Below, one piece after another: positions 34,381-41,343 of a stretch of DNA of 64,000 bases. The stretch is from contig NZ_CP133778.1 in NCBI RefSeq assembly GCF_034347405.1, positions 3,658,001-3,722,000 on the forward strand. The letters are read 5' to 3'. Position 1 is the stretch's first letter; the number at the start of each line of letters is the position of its first letter. The notes beneath the pieces were generated by a model. That model did not search any database. It worked only from the letters and a program-made list of their open reading frames with translations, and was not told where the DNA came from. Position numbers and translations under genes: made by a program. The DNA comes from Pseudomonas sp. CCC3.1 (GTDB lineage: Bacteria; Pseudomonadota; Gammaproteobacteria; Pseudomonadales; Pseudomonadaceae).

Positions 34381-34385
34381 GGGTT

Positions 34386-36164
34386 TTACCCCGCCGTATT
34401 GAATTGCAACGCTGCCAACCGCGCATACAGCGGGTTGCTGGCGATTAACTGCGCGTGGGTGCCAATCGCAACCAGCTTGCCCTGATCCATCACGGCAATG
34501 CGATCCGCATTCTGGACCGTCGCCAAACGATGGGCGATGACCAGCGTGGTGCGGCCTTGCATCAGGCTTGGCAAGGCTTGCTGGATCAAGTGTTCACTTT
34601 GCGCATCGAGGGCGCTGGTGGCTTCGTCCAGTAACAAGATCGGCGCATCGACTAATAACGCCCGGGCAATCGCCAAGCGCTGGCGTTGACCGCCGGACAA
34701 GCCCTGCCCGCCATCCCCCAGGTGAGTTTTATAGCCATCGGGCATTTGCAAAATAAAGTCATGGGCATGCGCAATGCGCGCCGCTGCTTCGACCTGAGCG
34801 TCAGTCGCCTGGGCATTGCCATAGCGAATGTTGTCTTCGACTGAGCCGAAAAACAGCGCCGGCGTTTGCGAGACCAAGGCAAAACAGCGCCGCAGGTCAT
34901 GCGGATCAAGCTGTTTGATCGGGTGACCTTCCAGCAGGATCTGGCCTTGCTGAGGGTCATAAAAACGCAGCAGCAAGTCGAACAATGTCGATTTACCTGC
35001 CCCTGAAGGCCCGACCAACGCCAGGGTTTCGCCTGCTTTGATCGTCAGATCAAGGCCGGAAATTGCGTAGCTTTCAGGCCGCGACGGGTAAGAGAAATAC
35101 AGGTCTTGGAGCTGCAAGTTGCCTTCTACCCGCTCCGGCAACACCTGCACACCGCTGTCAGGCACCTGGATCTGGCTTTTGGATTGCAGCAGCTCAGCAA
35201 TTCGCTCAGCCGCGCCCGCCGCTTGTTGCAGTTCGCCAATCACTTCACTCAAGGTGCCAAAGGCACTGCCCACCACCAGGCTGTAAAACACAAACGCCGC
35301 CAGCTCCCCGCCGGAGATTCGCCCGGCGATGACGTCCATGCCGCCGACCCAGAGCATGACCCCTACTGCGCCCAGCACCAGCGAGATCACCAGAGTAATC
35401 AGCCATGAGCGTTGCAGAATTCGCTTGCGTGCTGTGGCGAATGCGCCCTCAACGGTTTGCGCAAAGCGCTGCTGGTCTTGCTGCTGGTGGTTGTAAGCCT
35501 GAACCGTTTTGATCTGGCCCAGGGCTTCGGCGACGTAGCTGCCGACATCGGCGATCCGGTCCTGACTTTGACGGGACAAGCTGCGCACCCGACGACCGAA
35601 AATCAAAATCGGCGCCAGCACCAATGGCAAGGCGACCACCACAATGCTGGTGAGTTTGGGGTTGGTGATAAACAGCAGCACCACGCCGCCGATCACCATC
35701 AGGCTATTGCGCAAGAACAAAGACAGCGATGAGCCAATCACCGATTGCAGCAAGGTGGTGTCGGTGGTCAGTCGCGACTGGATTTCCGAGCTGCGGTTGT
35801 TTTCATAGAACCCTGGATGCAGCCCGATCAAGTGGTTGAACACTTGTCGGCGAATGTCGGCCACCACGCGCTCGCCAATCCAGGACACTAGGTAGAAACG
35901 CACAAACGTGCCCACCGACAACCCCAGCACCAACAGCAAAAACAAGCCAATGGACTGGTTGAGCATGTGCGGCGACTGGGTCATGAAGCCTTTGTCGACC
36001 AGCAGGCGAATGCCCTGCCCCATCGACAGCGTGATACCCGCCGTGACGATCAAGGCCAGCAAGGCGCCAAGGGCCTGCCAGCGATAAGGAGCTACAAAAT
36101 GGGCGGCCAGACGAATGGCACGGCGTTGACGGGAAGAAAGCATCGAGGGCATCCAGAAGGTCAA
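34386..36164 (-). CDS. MsbA-like ABC exporter (fused membrane and ATPase domains)
   Basis: A 592-residue half-transporter. Six membrane helices lie in residues 25-320 (for example WQALGALLALIVTAGITLSM; SIGLFLLLVLGLSVGTFVRF), with the coupling region around VRSLSRQSQDRIADVGSYVA. The nucleotide-binding domain has Walker A LVGPSGAGKSTLFDLLLRFY near 380, Q-loop ALVSQTPALF, signature LSGGQRQRLAIARALL near 488, Walker B PILLLDEATSALDAQ and the H-loop in LVIAHRLATVQNAD. It would work as a homodimer exporting a lipid, drug or similar hydrophobic molecule. No neighbour indicates the substrate. The start at 36164 is followed by another Met at residue 7, and either may be used. Confidence 0.9.
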   Translation of the reverse strand: MTFWMPSMLSSRQRRAIRLAAHFVAPYRWQALGALLALIVTAGITLSMGQGIRLLVDKGFMTQSPHMLNQSIGLFLLLVLGLSVGTFVRFYLVSWIGERVVADIRRQVFNHLIGLHPGFYENNRSSEIQSRLTTDTTLLQSVIGSSLSLFLRNSLMVIGGVVLLFITNPKLTSIVVVALPLVLAPILIFGRRVRSLSRQSQDRIADVGSYVAEALGQIKTVQAYNHQQQDQQRFAQTVEGAFATARKRILQRSWLITLVISLVLGAVGVMLWVGGMDVIAGRISGGELAAFVFYSLVVGSAFGTLSEVIGELQQAAGAAERIAELLQSKSQIQVPDSGVQVLPERVEGNLQLQDLYFSYPSRPESYAISGLDLTIKAGETLALVGPSGAGKSTLFDLLLRFYDPQQGQILLEGHPIKQLDPHDLRRCFALVSQTPALFFGSVEDNIRYGNAQATDAQVEAAARIAHAHDFILQMPDGYKTHLGDGGQGLSGGQRQRLAIARALLVDAPILLLDEATSALDAQSEHLIQQALPSLMQGRTTLVIAHRLATVQNADRIAVMDQGKLVAIGTHAQLIASNPLYARLAALQFNTAG

Positions 36165-36405
36165 TCACTCAAGGGCAAATGCCAAAAACAAGGCATAGCG
36201 TACATCGAACCCAGAATAAAACCGGTAAACCTTTCTCACTCGGTTTGAATATGACCGGGCGCCACAAGACCTAGGCCTTAATGTTCTAAAGTGAGACTGG
36301 AAGTTTCGGGGTATTTCTGTTGGACTGGGTGTCGCCGCCAAGTTGTAACAGCTTGGTCATTTAACGGATCTAAAGTAGCGCTACACCTTGATGAGGAGAC
36401 AGGCC

Positions 36406-36579
36406 ATGGAACCAATCAACGCTCAAGAAGTACCGGTAATTCGCACTCAGCCACAGGCGTCGTTGGGGTGTGCATTTATCGACGCCGAAGGTAAGGAAAT
36501 TCTCATCACTGAAGAGATGATTCAGACTGCCTGTCATGAACTGGAACAGCGTTTGGTCAAACCTGCTCGCAAGGACTGA
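36406..36579 (+). CDS. Small conserved protein of the PA1571 family
   Basis: A 57-residue protein, MEPINAQEVPVIRTQPQASL onward, with the sentence-like motif GCAFIDAEGKEILITEEMIQ and the C-terminal CHELEQRLVKP. It matches the small PA1571-type proteins conserved in Pseudomonas, function unknown. ATG 36406 is chosen because GAGGAGA lies 6 bases upstream; the ATG at 36388 is in the same frame and less well placed. The 36165-36405 region has no other gene, and a REP palindrome follows the stop. Confidence 0.8.
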   Translation: MEPINAQEVPVIRTQPQASLGCAFIDAEGKEILITEEMIQTACHELEQRLVKPARKD

Positions 36580-36592
36580 ACCTCACAATGCC

Positions 36593-36664
36593 TGTAGGAG
36601 CGAGTTTGTCTCGCGATCTTTTGATCTTTAAAAGCAAAAGATCGCGAGACAAACTCGCTCCTAA
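36593..36664. repeat. REP palindrome, family 1, copy 3
   Basis: Arms TGTAGGAGCGAGTTTGTCTC and GAGACAAACTCGCTCCTA are matched, including a compensating change relative to the other copies (GTTTG/CAAAC in place of GCTTG/CAAGC). It lies between the PA1571-like gene and convergent pdxB. Confidence 0.9.
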
Positions 36665-36686
36665 AGGCGACCTTTCTGCCCCGTAT

Positions 36687-37829
36687 TTACACCAACTCAC
36701 CACCCAAGGCTTTGACCAGTTGCTTCAAAGCCACTGACTCGCCTTCGATATGCACCTGTAACCCTTCGACTTCGCGGCGCACTGGATAGTTTTTGCGCAA
36801 CGCATCGAACGCCAGTTTCTGTTCTTGAACACTGCCGATCAGGCTACGGCGAAAATCCGCATCATCGCGGCGCGGGTCGTAAACACCGCGACACAGCATC
36901 GCCAGAACCCAAGCCGGATCACTCTGCGCACTCAGTTCAACCTTGGCCAGCCAGGGCGCGGGCAGCAAGTCCGCGAGCTTGATAGGCGCCTCCTGACCGA
37001 GAAAATCACACAACGCCTGGTAAATCTGCGCGGTGCCGCGCTGTTTGCCGTCCAGGCTGTATCCGGCGATGTGCGGGGTGGCCAGCACGCACAAATCAGC
37101 CAGTTCGACGTCGACTTGCGGCTCGGCTTCCCACACATCCAATACCGCTTGCAGGTCTTCGCGCTGGGTCAGCACCTCGCGCAAGGCGTTGTTGTCGATG
37201 ACCGGCCCCCGGCTGGCGTTGATCAACCAGGTACCGTGGTTGAGCTGATTCAAGCGCTGGTGGTCGAACAAATGCCAGGTCGGGCTAGCGCCTGTCTTGT
37301 CCAGAGGCGTATGCAGGCTAATCACGTCGCAACGTTCGAGGATCTGCTCAAGGCTGACGTAATCACCGCCTTCGACCGCCTGACGCGGCGGGTCGCAGAC
37401 CAGTACGTTAAAGCCCAGGCCACGCAGAACGCTGATCAGCCGACCGCCCACTTCACCTGCCCCCACCACACCGTAAGTGCGCTGAGTCAGGTCGACGCCT
37501 TCGATCTCGGCCAATGTCAGCAAGCTGCCGAGCACGTAGTCGACCACACCGCGAGCATTGCAGCCCGGCGCACTGGACCACTGAATGCCTTGTTGCTGAA
37601 AGTAGTCGAGGGCCAGGTGATCGGTGCCGATGGTGCAGGTGCCGACAAAACGCACCGCACTGCCTTCAAGTAAGTCACGGTCGACTTTGGTCACCGAGCG
37701 CACCAGCAAGACATCCGCATCGTGCACGTCGGCACGGGTGATCTGGCGCCCTGGCAAGCGGCGTATTTCACCGAACTCTGCAAAGAACGCTTCGATCAAC
37801 GGAATATTTTCATCAGCAACAATCAACAT
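36687..37829 (-). CDS. pdxB: Erythronate-4-phosphate dehydrogenase
   Basis: A 380-residue D-2-hydroxyacid dehydrogenase. It begins MLIVADENIPLIEAFFAEFG, has the NAD-binding glycine motif YGVVGAGEVGGRLISVLRGL near 120, and the catalytic segments INASRGPVIDNNALREVL (Arg) and ATPHIAGYSLDGKQRGTAQI (His) typical of PdxB, followed by the PdxB-specific C-terminal dimerisation domain. It oxidises 4-phosphoerythronate in the DXP-dependent pyridoxal 5'-phosphate pathway. AGGAG precedes ATG 37829 by about 6 bases. It is divergent from the MATE pump gene. Confidence 0.95.
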   Translation of the reverse strand: MLIVADENIPLIEAFFAEFGEIRRLPGRQITRADVHDADVLLVRSVTKVDRDLLEGSAVRFVGTCTIGTDHLALDYFQQQGIQWSSAPGCNARGVVDYVLGSLLTLAEIEGVDLTQRTYGVVGAGEVGGRLISVLRGLGFNVLVCDPPRQAVEGGDYVSLEQILERCDVISLHTPLDKTGASPTWHLFDHQRLNQLNHGTWLINASRGPVIDNNALREVLTQREDLQAVLDVWEAEPQVDVELADLCVLATPHIAGYSLDGKQRGTAQIYQALCDFLGQEAPIKLADLLPAPWLAKVELSAQSDPAWVLAMLCRGVYDPRRDDADFRRSLIGSVQEQKLAFDALRKNYPVRREVEGLQVHIEGESVALKQLVKALGGELV

Positions 37830-38014
37830 GGCAGGCTCCTTTCGCGGAATCGCAGTGTAGGCGTTGTAGAGCGCAATGAGCCAGCGAGGCGTAGCATCTT
37901 GTGAAATCGGCTACACACCGCGTTTACAACGCCGCGACAACTCAACGTTTGCTGACCACTTGGTCAGGCGTACAATTGCCGGCTTTGCGCGTTAAATACT
38001 GTGGATGCACGCTT

Positions 38015-39415
38015 GTGAACTCTGTGACTCAACCCTCTTCTTCTATGGCTATCAGCCGCCCAGCACGGGTTAGCGCCGAAGTGCGAGCGCTATTGGCGCT
38101 GGCGTTTCCCATCATCATTTCCCAGGTCGCTACCACAGCGATGGGCTTTGTTGATGCCGTGATGGCAGGCCGGGTCGGGCCTCGCGACCTGGCCGCAGTG
38201 GCACTCGGCAACTCGATTTGGGTGCCGGTTTTTTTGCTGATGTCGGGCATTCTGCTGGCCACTACCCCTAAAGTTGCCCAGCGTTTTGGCGCCAATGCCC
38301 ATCCCGAGATTGGCCCGATTGTGCGCCAAGCCCTGTGGCTGGCGTTGTTCACCGGGCTTTGCGCCGCCGGGTTATTGATCGGCGCTGAACCCTTATTGCG
38401 CTTGATGAAGGTCGACCCGGACTTGATCGAGCCGAGCATGGGCTACTTGCACGGCATTGCCAGCGGCATGCCCGCGGTCGGGGTGTACTGCGTGTTGCGC
38501 TGCTTCAGCGATGGTCTGGGCAAGACCCGGCCCAGCATGATCCTGGGCCTGTCTGCCCTGGCGCTTAACATCCCGCTCAACTACGTCTTCATTTATGGCC
38601 ATTTTGGCGTGCCGGCCATGGGCGGCGTGGGGTGCGGCTGGGCCACGGCGATTGTGATGTGGTTTATGGCGCTGGGAATGGTGGTCTGGACCTTTCGCGG
38701 GGCCATCTACCAATCGAGCCGGGTGTACAGCCATTTTGAATGGCCTAAGTGGGCGATCATCAAGCGCCTGCTGAATGTAGGTGTGCCCATGGGTGTGGCG
38801 GTGTTTGCCGAGTCGAGCATTTTTGCAGTGATTGCATTGTTGATCGGCAGCCTGGGCGCCACGGTGGTCGCGGGCCATCAGATTGCCCTTAACTTCAGCT
38901 CGCTGGTGTTTATGATCCCGTATTCGCTAGGCATGGCGATTACTGTGCGTGTCGGCCAGGCGCTGGGCCGCCAGCAACCACGTGAAGCGCGGTTTGTTGC
39001 AGGCGTTGGCATGGGCACTGCGCTGGTCTGGGCGTGTATTTCGGCGAGCCTTATTTACGCGCTGCGCGGGCCGATTGCCACGGTGTACACCGCCGATCCG
39101 AGCGTGATTGAAGTGGCAACCATGCTGTTGATGTTTGCCGCGCTGTATCAGTTTTCGGATGTGATTCAAGTGACCGCAGCAGGCGCTCTGCGCGGCTATC
39201 AGGACACGCGGGTGACGATGATCCTGACGCTGTTCGCTTATTGGGGCGTCGGGTTGCCGGTGGGGTATGCGCTGGGGTTGACCGACTGGTTCGGTAAAGC
39301 CAGTGGCCCGAGCGGGCTGTGGCAAGGGTTGATCGCGGGTCTGACCTGTGCGGCGCTGATGCTGGCGGTGCGCTTGATTCGCAGCGTGAAGAAACATATT
39401 CGCCGCGCCATTTAA
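38015..39415 (+). CDS. MATE-family multidrug/cation antiporter (NorM/PmpM-like)
   Basis: A protein of about 466 residues with 12 predicted membrane helices in two matched halves. Typical MATE sequences are LALAFPIIISQVATTAMGFV, DAVMAGRVGPRDLAAVALGN and, in the second half, VAGHQIALNFSSLVFMIPYS and GMAITVRVGQALG. It would export cationic drugs and dyes using a proton or sodium gradient. The start is uncertain: GTG 38015 is weakly preceded by TGGA, while ATG 38045 would give a protein ten residues shorter; the frame is open back to 37901 but that part is not conserved in character. A REP element follows the stop. Confidence 0.88.
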   Translation: MNSVTQPSSSMAISRPARVSAEVRALLALAFPIIISQVATTAMGFVDAVMAGRVGPRDLAAVALGNSIWVPVFLLMSGILLATTPKVAQRFGANAHPEIGPIVRQALWLALFTGLCAAGLLIGAEPLLRLMKVDPDLIEPSMGYLHGIASGMPAVGVYCVLRCFSDGLGKTRPSMILGLSALALNIPLNYVFIYGHFGVPAMGGVGCGWATAIVMWFMALGMVVWTFRGAIYQSSRVYSHFEWPKWAIIKRLLNVGVPMGVAVFAESSIFAVIALLIGSLGATVVAGHQIALNFSSLVFMIPYSLGMAITVRVGQALGRQQPREARFVAGVGMGTALVWACISASLIYALRGPIATVYTADPSVIEVATMLLMFAALYQFSDVIQVTAAGALRGYQDTRVTMILTLFAYWGVGLPVGYALGLTDWFGKASGPSGLWQGLIAGLTCAALMLAVRLIRSVKKHIRRAI

Positions 39416-39418
39416 CAC

Positions 39419-39480
39419 GTAGGAGCGAGCTTGCCTCGCGATCTTTTAATCGTTTAAAAGATCGCGAGGCAATCGAGCGT
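39419..39480. repeat. REP palindrome, family 1, copy 4 (decayed right arm)
   Basis: Left arm GTAGGAGCGAGCTTGCCTCG with a good inner stem (GATCTTTTAATCGTTTAAAAGATC), but the right arm has AATCGAGCG where AAGCTCGCTCC is expected. It lies between convergent MATE and tusA genes. Confidence 0.85.
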
Positions 39481-39521
39481 CGATCAACTGCACCTACAAG
39501 ATCCCGGCGAAGTTTGCAGGA

Positions 39522-39770
39522 TCAGTCCTGCTTTTTGCGTATCCAGTACAGGTACGTGCCCGCTTCTTCTGCCTGGCCGACCAGTTCGTGGTCCAGAAAC
39601 ACACAGAATTTGGGGATGTCGCGGCGGGTCGACGGATCGGTGGCGATGACTTTCAGCAAGCCTCCCGGCGCCAAGTCGCGAATGTGTTGATGCAACATCA
39701 TCACCGGCTCCGGGCAGTTCAGGCCTGTGGCATCCAGAATGCCGTCAAGCGGCAGATCAACAGCGTTCAT
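39522..39770 (-). CDS. tusA: Sulfur carrier protein TusA
   Basis: An 82-residue protein with the TusA signature DGILDATGLNCPEPVMMLHQ, where the Cys in CPEP carries the persulfide, followed by the two-strand, two-helix fold and the end YLYWIRKKQD. TusA takes sulfur from IscS and passes it to TusBCD for tRNA 2-thiouridine. ATG 39770 has AGGAG 6 bases upstream, whereas the ATG at 39788 would overlap rlmM. It starts 14 bases after the rlmM stop, so the two are likely co-transcribed. Confidence 0.94.
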   Translation of the reverse strand: MNAVDLPLDGILDATGLNCPEPVMMLHQHIRDLAPGGLLKVIATDPSTRRDIPKFCVFLDHELVGQAEEAGTYLYWIRKKQD

Positions 39771-39784
39771 CAGAGACTCCTGAA

Positions 39785-40861
39785 TCAACGAGATTTGGGT
39801 TTTTTAACGTCCAATCGACGCAAATGGCAGGTGACTTCTTCGCGGTCGTGGTACAGCTGCTTGCAGCCAATCTCCACCTGAATGCCGCGCACCTTGAAGC
39901 CGTCGGCAATACGGTCCAGCAGGCGACGCACTTCGGCGTAGCGTTGTTTCATCGGCAACTTCAAGTTGACCACCGCCTCACGGCAATGCCCCTCACCGAT
40001 CCACTCTTCGAGCATGGCCGCGTTACGCGCCGGCTTCTCGACGATGTCGCAAACCATCCAGTCCACCGGCTGCTTGGGCTTGAAGGTAAAGCCATCGGCC
40101 ATCAAGTGCTGCACCAGGCCGGTGTCCATCAGGCTTTCAGCCATTGGACCGTTGTCGATGGCGGTCACAATCATGCCGCGATTGACCAGTTGCCAAGTCC
40201 AGCCACCGGGGGCGGCACCCAGGTCAACGCCGGTCATGTCACTGTGCAGGCGCTCGTCCCACTGATCGCGAGGGATAAAGTGGTGCCAGGCTTCTTCCAG
40301 CTTCAGGGTCGAACGGCTCGGTGCTTCACGCGGGAACTTGAGGCGCGGGATGCCCATTGGCCACATAGCGGAGTTATTGGACTCTGCCAGCCCCAGAAAC
40401 ACTTCGCGGCCACTTTTGAACGTCAGCAGCAAGCGCGGCTTGTGATCGGCGTCTTCGACCAGCTTGCCCGCCTTGAGCAAGGCCTTGCGCAGATGCCCTT
40501 CGAACTTCTTGCAGAAGTTGGACAGTTCTTTGCCGTCGTTGGTGTCGACCACTTCCAGCCACACACTGCCGCACACCGGGAAGTCAGCCATGTGTTCAAG
40601 GATGACGCTGATACGGTCGGTTTCCGGCAAATCGACGAAGCTGCCGCGTGCCCATTGGCGCGGGAAAATCAGCTCGGCAAAGCGCAACCCCTTCATAAGA
40701 CGCTCGGCGCCGCCTTCTTCGGTGCACACAAACTCGGCGCAGGCGGTGCTCGGCTTGGCCTTGGCGTACCCGGACACATTGAGGCGGGCGGCATGCTCAG
40801 CGATTTCCGAGCAGACTTCGCCTTCGAAACCGGGACGGCAATGCATAAAAACGGTGTTCAT
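39785..40861 (-). CDS. rlmM: 23S rRNA C2498 2'-O-ribose methyltransferase
   Basis: A 358-residue protein, MNTVFMHCRPGFEGEVCSEI onward, with an N-terminal THUMP-like region and a C-terminal Rossmann methyltransferase with the SAM-binding motif GVDLGAAPGGWTWQLVNRGM near 215 and VDWMVCDIVEKPARNA near 265; the later VVNLKLPMKQRY carries the catalytic Lys. It methylates C2498 of 23S rRNA. ATG 40861 follows AGGAG at 7 bases; an earlier in-frame start at 40915 lies at the edge of the repeat element. It precedes tusA by 14 bases. Confidence 0.94.
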   Translation of the reverse strand: MNTVFMHCRPGFEGEVCSEIAEHAARLNVSGYAKAKPSTACAEFVCTEEGGAERLMKGLRFAELIFPRQWARGSFVDLPETDRISVILEHMADFPVCGSVWLEVVDTNDGKELSNFCKKFEGHLRKALLKAGKLVEDADHKPRLLLTFKSGREVFLGLAESNNSAMWPMGIPRLKFPREAPSRSTLKLEEAWHHFIPRDQWDERLHSDMTGVDLGAAPGGWTWQLVNRGMIVTAIDNGPMAESLMDTGLVQHLMADGFTFKPKQPVDWMVCDIVEKPARNAAMLEEWIGEGHCREAVVNLKLPMKQRYAEVRRLLDRIADGFKVRGIQVEIGCKQLYHDREEVTCHLRRLDVKKPKSR

Positions 40862-40914
40862 TGAATTACTCCTGGGCAGCAAGCGGAAATTAGCTGGCTG
40901 CGCAACCTTGCTCA

Positions 40915-41181
40915 AGGGTCTGTTGACGTTTCGTTGTGGCCGCGACGATAGCCCACGTGGCGCAGGGCAAGGCGCGAGCAGTGTAGTTTGGTTGTTCCAA
41001 ATAAACTGCGAGCAACACCGCCCTGCGCCACGTGGGCTATCGTCCCTTCGGGTCGCGTGTCAAATTTAGCCAGACTGCGTTACAGGGCTTGAGAAGGGAA
41101 CAACCATTCCCTTCGCCCTGCGCCTTGCCTGGCTAAATTTGACCCAGCGACGCGGCTTACAACGAAACGTCAACAGACCCT
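40915..41181. mobile_element. MITE-like nested palindromic element
   Basis: A 267-bp element bounded by 23-bp perfect inverted repeats, 40915-40937 (AGGGTCTGTTGACGTTTCGT...) and 41159-41181. Inside are a second perfect 23-bp pair (40945-40967 with 41021-41043), a third of 14 bp (41060-41073 with 41129-41142), and a hairpin GAAGGGAA-N6-TTCCCTTC (41093-41114). It has no coding frame of note. Flanks extend the symmetry (CCTTGC before, GCAAGG after). It lies 53 bases upstream of rlmM and 162 bases upstream of acnA. Mobile origin is inferred from structure; no target-site duplication was evident. Confidence 0.65.
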
Positions 41182-41343
41182 AACGCAAGGACTGTCACGA
41201 AAAGGCGGGCATGATAACTGAGTTCGGAACCTTGAACCCGCATAGACAGTCCAGTTATTAGCCAGATCATTGAATCAGGGCTAGGTTAGTAGCTCTGCTC
41301 GTATCACACGATCCGTGCCGTGCGGATCAAAAGGAGTCATTTC

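Noticed and set aside
40464..41069. 201-codon plus-strand frame reaching into the nested palindrome element
   Set aside because: Mostly antisense to rlmM; the remainder is repeat sequence without protein character.
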